DNA from: Arthrobacter sp. 260 | GTDB lineage: Bacteria; Actinomycetota; Actinomycetes; Actinomycetales; Micrococcaceae | Assembly: GCF_013116745.1 (NCBI RefSeq) | Contig: NZ_JABFOE010000017.1 | Span: 16,181-80,180, forward strand | Direction of reading: 5' to 3' | Length of the DNA stretch: 64,000 bases | The notes under the pieces: model-generated | What the model was told of the DNA's origin: nothing | Seen by the model: the letters and a program-made list of their open reading frames with translations, nothing else | Databases searched by the model: none | Made by a program: the position numbers and the translations under genes | Shown: in pieces, positions 44,486 through 54,615 of the stretch | How the letters are laid out: the number at the start of each line of letters is the position of its first letter | How positions within the stretch are numbered: the stretch's first letter is position 1

Positions 44486-45778
44486 ATGGCTCGCATTGGT
44501 GAGAGCACAGATCTGCTTAAGTGCTCTTTCTGTGGGAAAAGCCAGAAGCAGGTCCGGAAGCTCATTGCCGGACCTGGCGTCTACATCTGCGATGAATGCA
44601 TTGACCTATGCAACGAAATCATCGAGGAAGAACTCTCCGAGGTCGCTGACCTGGGCACCTTCGAACTCCCCAAGCCACGTGAGATCTTTGACTTCCTGCA
44701 GGAATACGTCATCGGTCAGGAACCAGCGAAACGCTCCCTCGCCGTCGCCGTCTACAACCACTACAAGCGGATCCAGTCCGGCCACACCCCACGGAGCACC
44801 GGAAACCTTTCCGACGCGGTGCCCACCGAGGACGTGGAGATTGCCAAATCGAACATCCTGCTGATCGGTCCCACCGGCTGCGGTAAGACCTACCTGGCCC
44901 AGACCCTCGCCCGACGGCTGAACGTGCCCTTCGCCGTCGCCGACGCGACAGCCCTGACCGAAGCCGGTTACGTGGGCGAGGACGTCGAGAACATCCTCCT
45001 GAAGCTCATCCAGGCCGCTGACTACGACGTCAAAAAAGCCGAACAGGGCATCATCTACATCGATGAGATCGACAAGATCTCCCGCAAGAGTGAGAACCCC
45101 TCCATCACCCGAGACGTTTCCGGTGAGGGAGTGCAGCAGGCGCTCCTGAAGATCCTTGAGGGTACCGTCGCTTCTGTACCTCCTCAGGGCGGCCGCAAGC
45201 ACCCGCACCAGGAATTCATCCAGATTGACACCACCAACGTGCTGTTCATTGTGGCGGGGGCTTTCGCGGGCCTGGAGGAAATCATCGGCTCCCGGGCAGG
45301 ACGCAAGGGTATCGGGTTCGGTGCTCCGCTGAGCTCGCTGAAGAGTGAAGAAGCCAGCTACGGGGACGTGATGCCCGAGGACCTGCTGAAGTTCGGTTTG
45401 ATCCCCGAGTTCATCGGACGCCTTCCCGTGATCACCACGGTCACCAGTCTGGACCAGAAGTCGCTGATGCAGATCCTCACCGAGCCCAAGAACGCGCTGA
45501 TCAAACAGTTCCAGAAGATGTTCCTGCTCGACGGCGTTGAGCTCACCTTCGAACCGAAGGCCCTGGAGGCAATCGCCAACCAGGCTCTGGAGCGGGGTAC
45601 CGGCGCACGCGGGTTGCGGGCCATCATGGAGGAAGTCCTCCAGCCGGTGATGTTCGATTTGCCCAGCCGGGACGACATTGCCACGGTAGTCATTACCGAG
45701 GATGTGGTGAGCAAGAAAGCCGAGCCAACGCTGATTTCGCACGATGTTGTCGCGAAACGGCGTAACAAGTCGGCTTAG
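44486..45778 (+). CDS. clpX: ATP-dependent Clp protease ATP-binding subunit ClpX
   Basis: AAA+ unfoldase, 430 aa, that selects and threads substrates into ClpP. N-terminal zinc-binding domain with CSFC and CDEC pairs; Walker [11 protein letters not shown] (about residue 128), Walker [10 protein letters not shown] (about 192), pore loop region [12 protein letters not shown] and sensor/arginine finger region FIGRLPVI. Length and order are standard. ATG with AAGGGGA upstream. It has its own transcript after the clpP2 terminator. Confidence 0.96.
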   Translation: MARIGESTDLLKCSFCGKSQKQVRKLIAGPGVYICDECIDLCNEIIEEELSEVADLGTFELPKPREIFDFLQEYVIGQEPAKRSLAVAVYNHYKRIQSGHTPRSTGNLSDAVPTEDVEIAKSNILLIGPTGCGKTYLAQTLARRLNVPFAVADATALTEAGYVGEDVENILLKLIQAADYDVKKAEQGIIYIDEIDKISRKSENPSITRDVSGEGVQQALLKILEGTVASVPPQGGRKHPHQEFIQIDTTNVLFIVAGAFAGLEEIIGSRAGRKGIGFGAPLSSLKSEEASYGDVMPEDLLKFGLIPEFIGRLPVITTVTSLDQKSLMQILTEPKNALIKQFQKMFLLDGVELTFEPKALEAIANQALERGTGARGLRAIMEEVLQPVMFDLPSRDDIATVVITEDVVSKKAEPTLISHDVVAKRRNKSA

Positions 45779-45877
45779 CTCCACGCACGCACCAGACCCG
45801 TGGAATAGGTAGGTGTCCGGTCCGGTTGTACTAGGCAGAGCCTGATCGGCCTGCACACCAACCGCAAGGAGATGTAC

Positions 45878-46510
45878 ATGACTGAAGCGACTGCCGCACC
45901 CCAAGATGGAGTCCAGAAAGCTGATTTCTGGTTTGATCCCGCCTGCCCGTTCGCCTGGATTACCTCCCGATGGATTGAGGAAGTGGAGAAGGTCCGCAGC
46001 ATCAAGGTGGACTGGCACGTCATGAGCCTCGCCGTTCTGAACGACGGTCGGGACCTCCCCGAGGAATACCAGGAGTTCATGAAGAAGGCCTACGGTCCGG
46101 TGCGCGTCATCATCGCCGCAGCGGAACTTCACGGCAGCGACAACATCAAGAAGCTCTATGACGCCATGGGCACCCGGATCCACCAGGGCCAGAACAAGGA
46201 TTTCGACGCCGTGATCAGCGAGTCGCTCGAGGAAGTAGGGCTTCCGGCCGAGCTGGCCGCCTATGCCACCAGCGACGAATACGACACCCAGCTTCGTGCG
46301 TCACACCAGGACGGGATTGACCGGGTCGGCGACGAGGTCGGAACCCCGGTGGTTGCGTTCAACGGCACCGCGTTCTTCGGGCCGGTTCTTACCCGCATTC
46401 CCCGCGGCGAGGACGCTGGACGCATCTTCGACGGCGCGGTCATGCTCGCCGAGTTCCCCGAGTTCTTCGAACTGAAGCGCTCACGAACTCAGAGCCCCTC
46501 CTTCGACTGA
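45878..46510 (+). CDS. mycothiol-dependent nitroreductase-like protein (Rv2466c family)
   Basis: DsbA-fold protein, 210 aa, close to Mycobacterium Rv2466c, which uses mycothiol to reduce substrates. It opens with [18 protein letters not shown]; the mycobacterial protein has CPWC there. Here the second cysteine is alanine, leaving a single active-site thiol. Other landmarks ([41 protein letters not shown]) are retained. The ATG at 45878 was preferred to one six bases earlier because AAGGAG is properly spaced only for it. It is followed by a hairpin and then the c-di-GMP riboswitch. Confidence 0.88.
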   Translation: MTEATAAPQDGVQKADFWFDPACPFAWITSRWIEEVEKVRSIKVDWHVMSLAVLNDGRDLPEEYQEFMKKAYGPVRVIIAAAELHGSDNIKKLYDAMGTRIHQGQNKDFDAVISESLEEVGLPAELAAYATSDEYDTQLRASHQDGIDRVGDEVGTPVVAFNGTAFFGPVLTRIPRGEDAGRIFDGAVMLAEFPEFFELKRSRTQSPSFD

Positions 46511-46539
46511 TCAGAAAACCTCTTCACCAGTGAAAACCG

Positions 46540-46567
46540 GCGCCCCGACCGGTCTACGCCGGGGCGC
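46540..46567 (+). terminator. hairpin after the nitroreductase gene
   Basis: GCGCCCC pairs with GGGGCGC around a 14-base loop about 30 bp after the stop codon. There is no T tract, so it is only a likely terminator. Confidence 0.45.
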
Positions 46568-46624
46568 TGCCTTGGGCCCAGTCCCAGCAATGTAGACACG
46601 TGATATGCGGGCCCGAATCCTTTT

Positions 46625-46658
46625 CCGGTAGTCGTCCTTTTCGCAGGATGACTACCGG
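46625..46658 (+). other. strong hairpin upstream of the c-di-GMP riboswitch
   Basis: CCGGTAGTCGTCC and GGATGACTACCGG pair over 13 bases with one G-T pair and an eight-base loop. It lies between the nitroreductase and the riboswitch; it could be a second terminator or part of the leader RNA. Confidence 0.5.
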
Positions 46659-46747
46659 ACCTGGTGAAAGGCCCACCGCCAACATCTGACCAAGCGCTTT
46701 CGGTGCACGGTCAGAGTATACGGCGTCAACTCGAGAGCCGTCCGCTC

Positions 46748-46822
46748 ATCGATAACGGCAAACCCGGTGCGAACCGGGGACGCAAAGCCACGGGACCCAC
46801 GCGGTCAGCCGGGCTACCGAAC
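46748..46822 (+). promoter_or_regulatory. cyclic di-GMP-I (GEMM) riboswitch
   Basis: The aptamer core is plain: GGCAAACC, a CCCGGT-GCGA-ACCGGG hairpin with a GNRA loop, then GGGACGCAAAGCC, a second arm starting CGGGACC, and the closing CAGCCGGGCTACCGA. The order and the invariant GACGCAAAGC segment match the GEMM-I class that binds c-di-GMP. A GAAGG ribosome site lies within a few bases of its 3' end and ATG follows seven bases later, so it most likely controls translation of the next gene. No terminator stem is seen between the aptamer and the gene. Confidence 0.88.
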
Positions 46823-46837
46823 AACGAAGGCGCCACC

Positions 46838-47458
46838 ATGCAACTACAGTCATACCCGCGCGCGGGAAAACCGGAAGTGAAACCCATCCCGTGCACGGGA
46901 AACCCGGAAGCGAAACCCGAGGCCCCGCAGATCAGCCTCGAACAGCGCACAGCCGTCGTCATCGACCATGACCCGGAGACCCGCGAAGCCATCACGGCGA
47001 TGCTGACCCTCGCTGGATTCGACGTCCATCCGTCGGCGACGGGGCGTCAGGGCGTGGAACTGGTCCGCAGCAATACGCCGGTGCTGGTCACTCTCAGCGT
47101 GGAGCTCCCGGACATCGATGGATACGAAGTACTCCGGCGCATGCGCGAATTCAGCCACTGTTACGTGGCGATGGTCAGCAGCCTGGCGGAGGAGACGGAT
47201 ATTTTGACCGCACTTCACTCAGGAGCCGACGACTATCTGACCAAGCCGTTCAGCCCACGCGAGCTGAGGGCACGGATTGATGCAATGCTGCGCCGGCCAC
47301 GAAGTGGGGAAGCCAGGGCGGTGCCCCAGCTAGGCAAACCGAGTTCAACCACGCCCGGGGTGGCCTCCCCTCGTCCATCCGTGAATCCCGTTCGGCTTCG
47401 ACCAGGCGATCTCGCTGTCAACCGTGACGCACGCACGCTACAGGTGGGCTACAGGTAG
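46838..47458 (+). CDS. degenerate response regulator: receiver without phospho-acceptor, cut-off DNA-binding domain
   Basis: 206 aa. Residues ~35-150 are a receiver domain (TAVVIDHDPETREAITAML; HSGADDYLTKPFSPRELRAR), but the phospho-acceptor aspartate is replaced by serine (VTLSVELPDIDG) and one of the two acidic pocket residues is histidine (IDHD). A proline-rich linker leads to the first residues of an OmpR-type output domain (LAVNRDARTLQVGYR), where a stop codon ends the protein; the helix-turn-helix is absent. The N-terminus has two short repeats (YPRAGKPEVKP / CTGNPEAKP). It may be a pseudo-receiver or a decaying gene. It is controlled by the c-di-GMP riboswitch directly upstream. Confidence 0.75.
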   Translation: MQLQSYPRAGKPEVKPIPCTGNPEAKPEAPQISLEQRTAVVIDHDPETREAITAMLTLAGFDVHPSATGRQGVELVRSNTPVLVTLSVELPDIDGYEVLRRMREFSHCYVAMVSSLAEETDILTALHSGADDYLTKPFSPRELRARIDAMLRRPRSGEARAVPQLGKPSSTTPGVASPRPSVNPVRLRPGDLAVNRDARTLQVGYR

Positions 47459-47533
47459 GAGGCTCACCAGAAGTGCGTTCAGCAGGTTGCATATCAGGAC
47501 ATCGCCGTGATGAGTAGCCTCCGCTAGCCGTCA

Positions 47534-47569
47534 GAGGCCCCGCAGACCAATCGGTCTGCGGGGCCCTCT
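47534..47569. terminator. terminator between the response regulator and valS
   Basis: GGCCCCGCAGACC pairs perfectly with GGTCTGCGGGGCC around AATC; the + side runs into CTCTCCGCTTTTCTT. It separates two convergent genes. Confidence 0.75.
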
Positions 47570-47582
47570 CCGCTTTTCTTGG

Positions 47583-50201
47583 CTAAACTACCTCGACGGG
47601 GGCCAGCTCTACCTCGAACACCGAGAGCTCACCTTCGGCCTCAGCCATCCGCAACTCGCGCACGTTGCCTGCGGCGAGGAGGTCGTTAAGCCCGGCATTG
47701 AGCTGACGCAACTGCGCCGCCGAGCCATTCACGACGGCGCTGAGGACCTCGGTGCGCTGCTTCACCTTTGCCTCGGACTTCGACCGTCGGATGCCACCGA
47801 GAGCCAGTGCAACGGTGCCAAGGACACCGGTGTCGGCGGTGCGGATGGTCCCGGCGAGATGTGCCGACGTCGGCCATTGGGTCCGGTGGACCGAACCGGT
47901 GCGCCACCAGCTCCACACCTCTTCAGTGGCGAAGGGCAGGAACGGAGCGAACATCCGCAGCATCGCGTCAAGCGTCGTCGCCAACGTGGCGAGCACCGAA
48001 GCCTGCTCGGCCTCACCGGCCGCACCGTAGGCGCGGTCCTTGATCAGCTCCACGTAATCGTCGGTGAAGGACCAGAAGAACGTCTCGCTCAGCTGCAGTG
48101 CCCGGGCGTAGTCGTACTTCTCGAACGCGGCAGTCGACGCATCGATCACCTGAGCAAGCTGGGCCAGGAGGGACAGGTCCAGCTGGTTCGTGACCACCGA
48201 GGTGTCATCGGTCAGGACCGTGTGCTCAGTGGCACCGAGGTTCAGCACAAACTTCGACGCGTTCAGCAGCTTGATGGCCAACCTGCGCCCGATCTTCATC
48301 TGAGCGATCTCGTAGGCCGTATCCGCACCCAGTTTGGCCGAGGCGGCCCAGTATCTGACGGCGTCTGCGCCGAACTCCTCGAGTACGTCGGTGGGGACCA
48401 CCACGTTGCCCTTGGACTTGGACATCTTCTTGCGGTCCGGATCGAGGATCCAGCCGGACAGTGCCGCGTGGCGCCACGGCGCCGAATCCTGCAGCGAGTC
48501 GGCGCGGACGGCGCTGGAGAACAGCCAGGTCCTGATGATGTCGTGGCCCTGGGGGCGGAGGTCGAAGGGGAAGACCTTGGCAAAAAGGTCGGGGTTCTTC
48601 GGCCAGCCGCCCACAATCTGTGGGGTCAGTGACGAGGTGGCCCAGGTGTCCAGCACGTCGTTCTCTCCGACGAACCCGCCCGGCTGGTTGCGGGCGCCTT
48701 CCTCATAGCCCGGGGCAGGCTCTGCCGCGGGATCCACGGGCAGGGATTCGTGCGGGGGCACGATGGGGGACTCGTAGTCAGGCTCGCCATCGGCGTCCAG
48801 GCGGTACCAGACGGGAATCGGTACGCCGAAGAAGCGCTGCCGGGAGACCAGCCAGTCGCCGTTGAGTCCTTCGATCCAGTTCTCGTACCGCGACCGCATG
48901 AACGCGGGGTGGAAATCGATCTCCCGACCGCGCTGGATCAGTTTCTCGCGCTTGGCCTCGTCCCTGCCACCGTTGCGGAGGTACCACTGGCGGCTCGTGA
49001 CTACCTCAAGGGGCTTGTCGCCCTTCTCGTAGAAGTTGACCGGGTGGACCACCTTCTTCGGCTCACCTTCCAGTTCACCGCTGGCGCGGAGCAGTGTGAC
49101 AACACCCTCTTTGGCGCTGAAGACTGTCTTTCCGGCGATCGTCGAGTAGTTTTCCTGCGCCTTCTCGGTGCTGATCCACTCAGGGGTCTCCGACCGGATG
49201 CGCCCGTCGCGGCCTACGATCGCGCGGGTCGGCAACTGCAGTTCCCGCCACCAGATAACGTCAGTGAGGTCACCGAACGTACAGATCATCGCGATGCCGG
49301 TGCCCTTGTCGGGCTTCGCCAGGGGGTGCGCCTTGATTTCCACCTCGACGTCAAACAGCGGCGACGTGACGGTGGTGCCGAACAGGTGCTGGTACCGCTC
49401 GTCGTCGGGGTTGGCCACCAGCGCCACGCAGGCGGGAAGCAACTCGGGGCGGGTCGATTCGATGAAGACCTTCTCCCCGTCAGGGGTATGGAAGGCGATG
49501 CGGTGGTAGGCCCCCGGCTGCTCCCGGTCTTCCAGTTCCGCCTGCGCCACGGCGGTGCGGAAGGTGACATCCCAGAGGGTGGGTGCTTCGGCAAGATACG
49601 CGTCGCCGGCTGCCAGGTTGTCGAGGAAAGCCCGCTGGCTGACGGCCCGTGAAGTGTCGTCAATGGTGCGGTAGGTGAGGTTCCAGTCGACTGAGAGGCC
49701 CAGGGTGCTGAACAGGTTCTCGAAGACCAGCTCATCCTGGACGGCAAGTTCCTCGCACAGCTCGATGAAGTTCCGGCGGGAAACGGCATCGAAGTCGCGC
49801 TGGTTCTTCGGAGGCTCGGCGGGGGGAGTGTAGCTCGCGTCGTAGGGGACGGACGGGTCGCAGCGGACCCCGTAGTAGTTCTGGACGCGGCGTTCGGTGG
49901 GAAGGCCATTGTCGTCCCAGCCCATCGGGTAGAACACGTTCTTGCCGCGCATCCGCTGATACCGGGCGACGACGTCGGTCTGGGTGTAGGAGAACATGTG
50001 TCCCACGTGCAGGGAGCCGGATGCCGTCGGCGGGGGAGTATCAATCGAATACACCTCCGCCCGGGAGGTTTCGGGGTCGAAGGTGTAGGTGCCATCCGCC
50101 CGCCACTGTGCGGCGAGCCGGGACTCGAGACCCTCGAGAACCGGTTTGTCAGGGACATTTACTGTTGCGGGCGTGTCTGTGCCCGGAGTGTGTTCAGCCA
50201 T
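47583..50201 (-). CDS. valS: valyl-tRNA synthetase
   Basis: Charges tRNA-Val; class Ia, 872 aa. The HIGH motif is SGSLHVGHMF (about residue 56), the KMSKS motif is KKMSKSKGN, and the anticodon-binding and C-terminal coiled-coil regions follow. Lengths agree with mycobacterial ValS. The frame is open for about 470 bp further upstream, but that region is the divergent SDR gene; the ATG before AEHTPGTDTPA was chosen by family fit. No T-box was found upstream of valS, in contrast to ileS. Confidence 0.94.
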   Translation of the reverse strand: MAEHTPGTDTPATVNVPDKPVLEGLESRLAAQWRADGTYTFDPETSRAEVYSIDTPPPTASGSLHVGHMFSYTQTDVVARYQRMRGKNVFYPMGWDDNGLPTERRVQNYYGVRCDPSVPYDASYTPPAEPPKNQRDFDAVSRRNFIELCEELAVQDELVFENLFSTLGLSVDWNLTYRTIDDTSRAVSQRAFLDNLAAGDAYLAEAPTLWDVTFRTAVAQAELEDREQPGAYHRIAFHTPDGEKVFIESTRPELLPACVALVANPDDERYQHLFGTTVTSPLFDVEVEIKAHPLAKPDKGTGIAMICTFGDLTDVIWWRELQLPTRAIVGRDGRIRSETPEWISTEKAQENYSTIAGKTVFSAKEGVVTLLRASGELEGEPKKVVHPVNFYEKGDKPLEVVTSRQWYLRNGGRDEAKREKLIQRGREIDFHPAFMRSRYENWIEGLNGDWLVSRQRFFGVPIPVWYRLDADGEPDYESPIVPPHESLPVDPAAEPAPGYEEGARNQPGGFVGENDVLDTWATSSLTPQIVGGWPKNPDLFAKVFPFDLRPQGHDIIRTWLFSSAVRADSLQDSAPWRHAALSGWILDPDRKKMSKSKGNVVVPTDVLEEFGADAVRYWAASAKLGADTAYEIAQMKIGRRLAIKLLNASKFVLNLGATEHTVLTDDTSVVTNQLDLSLLAQLAQVIDASTAAFEKYDYARALQLSETFFWSFTDDYVELIKDRAYGAAGEAEQASVLATLATTLDAMLRMFAPFLPFATEEVWSWWRTGSVHRTQWPTSAHLAGTIRTADTGVLGTVALALGGIRRSKSEAKVKQRTEVLSAVVNGSAAQLRQLNAGLNDLLAAGNVRELRMAEAEGELSVFEVELAPVEVV

Positions 50202-50220
50202 ACCGGCAATTGTTTCACGA

Positions 50221-50226
50221 TAAGTT
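50221..50226 (+). promoter_or_regulatory. -10 element, leaderless promoter of the SDR gene
   Basis: TAAGTT followed by GGATCC and the ATG at 50233. Confidence 0.45.
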
Positions 50227-50232
50227 GGATCC

Positions 50233-51003
50233 ATGACTTCCACACCAACGACCCCCACGCAGCGCGCAGCAGTTGTCACCGGTGCGAGCACCGGCATTGG
50301 CCAGGCGACCGTCCGTCTCCTTGCAGCCCAGGGGTGGCGGGTGTTCGCTGTAGCCCGCCGCGCCGACAGGCTCGAGGAACTCGCTGCCGAGACCGGGGCG
50401 ATCGCTGTCCCCACCGATATCACCGCCGACGACGACGTCGAGCGCCTCCTCGGGGCCGTCGCCGACGCCGGCGGCGCCGATACGCTCGTCAACATTGCCG
50501 GCGGAGCGCGTGGAGCCGACCGGATGGTCGACGCGAAGACCGCCGACTGGGAGTGGATGTACCAGGCGAATGTCGTGGGCACCATGAAGATGACCCGAGC
50601 GTTCCTTCCCATGCTCAGGGCGCAGGCCGGGGGCGGGACGGTCCTCAATCTGACCTCCACCGCCGGCATGGTCTCCTACGAGGGCGGTGCCGGCTACAAC
50701 GCTGCCAAGGCGGGCCAGCGCGCCATGACCCGTGCGCTCCGGCTGGAAGAGGCCGAGCACGGCGTCCGCGTCATCGAGGTACTCCCCGGAATGGTGCACA
50801 CCGAGGAGTTCTCCCTCAACCGGCTGGGCAGCGCTGACGCCGCATCAAAGGTGTACGACGGCGTCGAGAAGCCGCTGACCAGCGAGGATGTCGCCGATAT
50901 CGTCGCCTACGCCGTCACAGTGCCCCACCATGTGAACCTCGACGAGATTGTGGTCCGGCCGCTGGCGCAGGCCGCAGCCCACAAGGTGATCCGGAAACAG
51001 TAG
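50233..51003 (+). CDS. short-chain dehydrogenase/reductase
   Basis: 256 aa classical SDR. Coenzyme motif VVTGASTGIGQATVRLL near the N-terminus (NADP likely, given RRADR after the second strand), LVNIAGG, catalytic serine in LNLTSTAG and YNAAK as the YxxxK pair. Close in type to serine/3-hydroxy acid dehydrogenases such as YdfG, but the substrate is not established. Divergent from valS with only about 30 bp between starts; a leaderless start is likely. Confidence 0.88.
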   Translation: MTSTPTTPTQRAAVVTGASTGIGQATVRLLAAQGWRVFAVARRADRLEELAAETGAIAVPTDITADDDVERLLGAVADAGGADTLVNIAGGARGADRMVDAKTADWEWMYQANVVGTMKMTRAFLPMLRAQAGGGTVLNLTSTAGMVSYEGGAGYNAAKAGQRAMTRALRLEEAEHGVRVIEVLPGMVHTEEFSLNRLGSADAASKVYDGVEKPLTSEDVADIVAYAVTVPHHVNLDEIVVRPLAQAAAHKVIRKQ

Positions 51004-51017
51004 GACAAATCGGTTAG

Positions 51018-51270
51018 ACTACTGACAGCAGCTTTGACCCGGCATCACCGGTGAGCTTCCGGAAGAACACCCTCCGCGCACCTGGCAGCTAACCAGGTCA
51101 GATGCACGGCGGGTCAGTAGAACCGGACGGGTAAGCCCGTCACAGCGGTCACGAAGTGGCAGCCGCGAGGATACTTCTCGCTGGCGGCAAGTGAGGTGGT
51201 ACCGCGGGTTGGGCGTGCTGGTTGCAGGATGGGCTAGCCGTTGAACACGTCCTCGCAGGTAACTGAACCA
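51018..51270 (+). promoter_or_regulatory. T-box leader of ileS, actinobacterial translational type
   Basis: Contains the T-box signature AGTGAGGTGGTACCGCGGG (51190-51208), whose TGGT contacts the uncharged tRNA 3' end. Further 5' is the short Stem I hairpin CCCGGCATCACCGG with ATC, an isoleucine codon, in the loop as specifier, and the conserved AGTAGAACCGGACGGG region. The small Stem I marks the ultra-short actinobacterial ileS class, which works on translation; no terminator is seen. The leader ends with a CGTCCTCGCAGG segment shortly before the start codon of ileS. Confidence 0.85.
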
Positions 51271-51294
51271 CACCTTGCCTACAGGATGAACAAC

Positions 51295-54200
51295 ATGCCA
51301 CAGATCTACCCCAAGGCCACCAGCCTTGACAGTGCCGCTGACGCTTCAGTTTCCTCTTCCGCGTCCCCCCGCTTCCCGGAGATCGAGGAGCGCATCCTCA
51401 AATATTGGGACGCCGATGGCACCTTCCAGGCATCAATCGACGCTCGCAGCGCGGACCTCCCCGATGGCGAGAACGGCTCCAACGAGTTCGTCTTCTACGA
51501 TGGACCTCCCTTCGCCAACGGGCTGCCCCACTACGGGCACCTGTTGACTGGCTACGCCAAGGACCTGGTGGGCCGCTACCAGACGCAGCGCGGCCACCGG
51601 GTCGAGCGCCGGTTCGGGTGGGACACCCACGGGCTGCCCGCCGAGCTTGAGGCCATGAAGCAGCTCGGCATGAGCGACAAGGCGCAGATCGAAGCCATGG
51701 GCATCGACAAGTTCAACGACGCCTGCCGGTCCTCGGTGATGAAGTACGCGCGGGAGTGGCAGGACTACGTCACCCGCCAGGCCCGCTGGGTGGACTTCGA
51801 CAACGACTACAAGACGCTCAACGTCGACTATATGGAATCGGTCATCTGGGCATTCAAAAACCTGTACGACAAAGGGCTCACCTACAACGGCTACCGGGTC
51901 CTGCCCTACTGCTGGAACGACGAAACGCCGCTGTCGAACCACGAGCTGCGGATGGACGACGACGTCTACCAGGACCGCCAGGACCAGACCGTCACGGTGA
52001 CGTTCCCCATCCTCGCCGGTTCCACAGCGCTGTCCCAGGAGCTCGCCGGCGTGCAGGCCCTCGCCTGGACCACCACGCCCTGGACCCTGCCCACCAACGC
52101 GGCCCTCGCCGTCGGGCCTGATATCACCTACTCTGTGGTGCCCGCCGGGGAGTCGCTCGCCGACGACGACCGCCGGTTCCTCATCGCTGCCGACCTGCTG
52201 GGCAACTACGCCAAGGACCTCGGCTACGCCTCAGCGAAGGAGGCGACCGCCGCCGTCGAGCGTTCCCTGCAGGGCGCCGAGCTTGCCGATCTGACCTACG
52301 AACCGCTGTGGGATTACCTCGCCGACCCTGAGCAGGGCGGCTACCGCAACGCCTTCCGCTTCCTCGTCGCCGACTACGTCACCACCACCGACGGCACCGG
52401 CATCGTGCACCAGTCGCCCGCCTACGGCGAGGAGGACCAGAAGATCTGCGAGGAGGCCGGGATCCAGGTCATCCTCTCCGTCGATGAAGGCGCGCGCTTC
52501 CTGCCGATGTACGGGCACGGGCCCCTCGCCGACATCGTAGGCCTGCAGGTTTTCGACGCCAACAAGCCCATCACCCGGGTGCTGAAAGACAGCGGTCGAC
52601 TGGTCCGCCAGGCCAGCTACGTGCACAGCTACCCGCACTGCTGGCGGTGCCGCAACCCGCTGATCTACCGCGCCGTGTCGTCCTGGTTTGTTGAGGTCAC
52701 CAAGATCAAGGACCGGATGGTGGACCTGAACCAGGGCATCAACTGGATCCCCGAGAACGTGAAAGACGGACAGTTCGGCAAGTGGCTCGCCAATGCCCGG
52801 GACTGGTCGATCAGCCGGAACCGGTACTGGGGGAGCCCCATCCCGGTCTGGCAGTCCGACGACCCCGCGTACCCGCGCACCGACGTGTACGGCTCACTCG
52901 CCGAGATCCAGGCCGACTTCGGCCGGCTGCCCCTGAACAAGGCTGGCGAGCCGGACCTGCACCGCCCGTTCATCGACGAGCTGACCCGGCCCAACCCCGA
53001 CGACCCCCGCACCCCGGCGGAGGGTCAGTCCACCATGCGCCGGGTCGAGGACGTCCTGGACGTCTGGTTCGACTCCGGCTCCATGCCGTTCGCCCAGGTG
53101 CACTACCCGATGGAGAACCAGGACTGGTTCGAGTCGCACAACCCGGCTGACTTCATCGTCGAGTACATCGGGCAGACCCGCGGCTGGTTCTACATGCTGC
53201 ACGTCCTCTCCACGGCCCTGTTTGACCGGCCGGCCTTCCGGAACGTCATCAGCCACGGCATCGTCCTGGGCGACGACGGGCAGAAGGCATCGAAGAGCCT
53301 GGGCAACTACCCGGACGTCACCGAGGTTCTGGACCGTGACGGCGCCGATGCGATGCGTTGGTTCCTCATGTCCTCCCCGGTGCTGCGCGGCGGCAACCTG
53401 ATCGTCACCGAGCAGGGCATCCGCGACGGCGTCCGGCAGGTCATCCTTCCGCTCTGGAACGTCTGGCACTTCTTTAGCCTCTACACGAACGCCGCCGCTG
53501 GCGGCACCGGATACGAAGCGAAGACGGTCGGCCCGGAGCAGGCGGAACGCCTCGCCGAGCCGGTTGACCGCTACATCCTCGCCTACACCGGAAACCTGGT
53601 GCGGGACATGACGGCGTCCCTCGATGCCTTCAACATCAGCGACGCCTGCGAGACCCTGCGCCGCTACCTGGACACCCTGACCAACTGGTATGTCCGCCGG
53701 AGCCGGCAGCGGTTCTTCGACGAGGACACCGACGCCTTCGACGTGCTCTACACCTGCCTTGAGGCGGTCTGCCGGGCGGCAGCGCCGCTGCTGCCCCTCG
53801 TCACCGAGGAAATCTGGCGCGGACTGACCGGCGGACGCTCGGTGCACCTCACCGACTGGCCCGAGGCATCGGCCTTCCCCGAGGCACCTGATCTGGTCGA
53901 ACGGATGGAACGCACCCGCCAGATCTGCTCCACCGGATCCAGCCTGCGGAAGGCAGCGAACCTGCGGGTCCGCTTGCCGCTCGCCAACCTCACCGTGGTG
54001 GCTCCGTCAGCCGGGAACCTGGACGGCCAGTACCAGGGGATCATCGCCGATGAGCTGAACATCAAGAAGGTCCGGCTGATCGACGCCGCCGACGCCTCGC
54101 CTGAAGAATTCGGGATTGTGCAGAAGCTTGTGGTGAACGCCAGGGCCGCCGGCCCGCGGCTGGGCAAGAACGTCCAGGCTGCCATCAAGGCAGCGAAGTC

Positions 54201-54615
54201 CGGCGACTGGTCGGTTGGCGCCGATGGCGCTGTAACCGCCGGAGACCTGGCCCTCGAACCTCACGAATACACGCTCGAAACGGTGGTGTCAGACGACGGC
54301 GACAACGCGGGCAAGGCTGTCACGGTCCTGCCCGGTGGCGGTTTCCTGGTGCTCGACACCGTGGTCACCCCTGAGCTCGCCGCCGAGGGTGCTGCACGGG
54401 ACGCCATCCGAGCCATCCAGCAGGCCCGCCGCGACGCCGACCTGCACATCAGCGACCGCATCGTCACCACCCTGGGTGCGGCACCGGAACTGGTGGACGC
54501 ACTGACATCCAACGCAGCACTCATCAAGGCGGAAACGCTGACCAATGAACTCCACGTCGTGGCGGCACCGCCGGCTGCCGGCGAGTTCACAGTCACAGTA
54601 GAGAGGCACTCATGA
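51295..54615 (+). CDS. ileS: isoleucyl-tRNA synthetase
   Basis: Charges tRNA-Ile; class Ia, 1106 aa. HIGH motif [12 protein letters not shown] (about residue 71), the CP1 editing domain with [15 protein letters not shown] sequence near 260, the KMSKS region as QKASKSLGN (KASKS), and the anticodon-binding end. The long form (over 1000 aa) is the eukaryote-like type common in actinobacteria and associated with lower mupirocin sensitivity. The ATG at 51295 has AGGA eight bases upstream; the earlier in-frame TTG at 51241 lies inside the T-box leader. Overlaps folC by four bases. Confidence 0.95.
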   Translation: MPQIYPKATSLDSAADASVSSSASPRFPEIEERILKYWDADGTFQASIDARSADLPDGENGSNEFVFYDGPPFANGLPHYGHLLTGYAKDLVGRYQTQRGHRVERRFGWDTHGLPAELEAMKQLGMSDKAQIEAMGIDKFNDACRSSVMKYAREWQDYVTRQARWVDFDNDYKTLNVDYMESVIWAFKNLYDKGLTYNGYRVLPYCWNDETPLSNHELRMDDDVYQDRQDQTVTVTFPILAGSTALSQELAGVQALAWTTTPWTLPTNAALAVGPDITYSVVPAGESLADDDRRFLIAADLLGNYAKDLGYASAKEATAAVERSLQGAELADLTYEPLWDYLADPEQGGYRNAFRFLVADYVTTTDGTGIVHQSPAYGEEDQKICEEAGIQVILSVDEGARFLPMYGHGPLADIVGLQVFDANKPITRVLKDSGRLVRQASYVHSYPHCWRCRNPLIYRAVSSWFVEVTKIKDRMVDLNQGINWIPENVKDGQFGKWLANARDWSISRNRYWGSPIPVWQSDDPAYPRTDVYGSLAEIQADFGRLPLNKAGEPDLHRPFIDELTRPNPDDPRTPAEGQSTMRRVEDVLDVWFDSGSMPFAQVHYPMENQDWFESHNPADFIVEYIGQTRGWFYMLHVLSTALFDRPAFRNVISHGIVLGDDGQKASKSLGNYPDVTEVLDRDGADAMRWFLMSSPVLRGGNLIVTEQGIRDGVRQVILPLWNVWHFFSLYTNAAAGGTGYEAKTVGPEQAERLAEPVDRYILAYTGNLVRDMTASLDAFNISDACETLRRYLDTLTNWYVRRSRQRFFDEDTDAFDVLYTCLEAVCRAAAPLLPLVTEEIWRGLTGGRSVHLTDWPEASAFPEAPDLVERMERTRQICSTGSSLRKAANLRVRLPLANLTVVAPSAGNLDGQYQGIIADELNIKKVRLIDAADASPEEFGIVQKLVVNARAAGPRLGKNVQAAIKAAKSGDWSVGADGAVTAGDLALEPHEYTLETVVSDDGDNAGKAVTVLPGGGFLVLDTVVTPELAAEGAARDAIRAIQQARRDADLHISDRIVTTLGAAPELVDALTSNAALIKAETLTNELHVVAAPPAAGEFTVTVERHS

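Noticed and set aside
44606..46183. 525 aa frame antisense to clpX and the nitroreductase gene
   Set aside because: Spans two clear genes on the other strand; composition is that of a codon shadow.
46664..46837. Upstream extension of the degenerate response regulator
   Set aside because: The bases form the c-di-GMP riboswitch; the ATG at 46838 has a proper ribosome site.
50202..50669. N-terminal extension of valS
   Set aside because: The region encodes the divergent SDR on the other strand and the translated extension is Ser/Ala/Arg-rich noise.
51241..51294. TTG start for ileS
   Set aside because: It lies in the T-box leader and has no family similarity; the ATG at 51295 has AGGA at good spacing.
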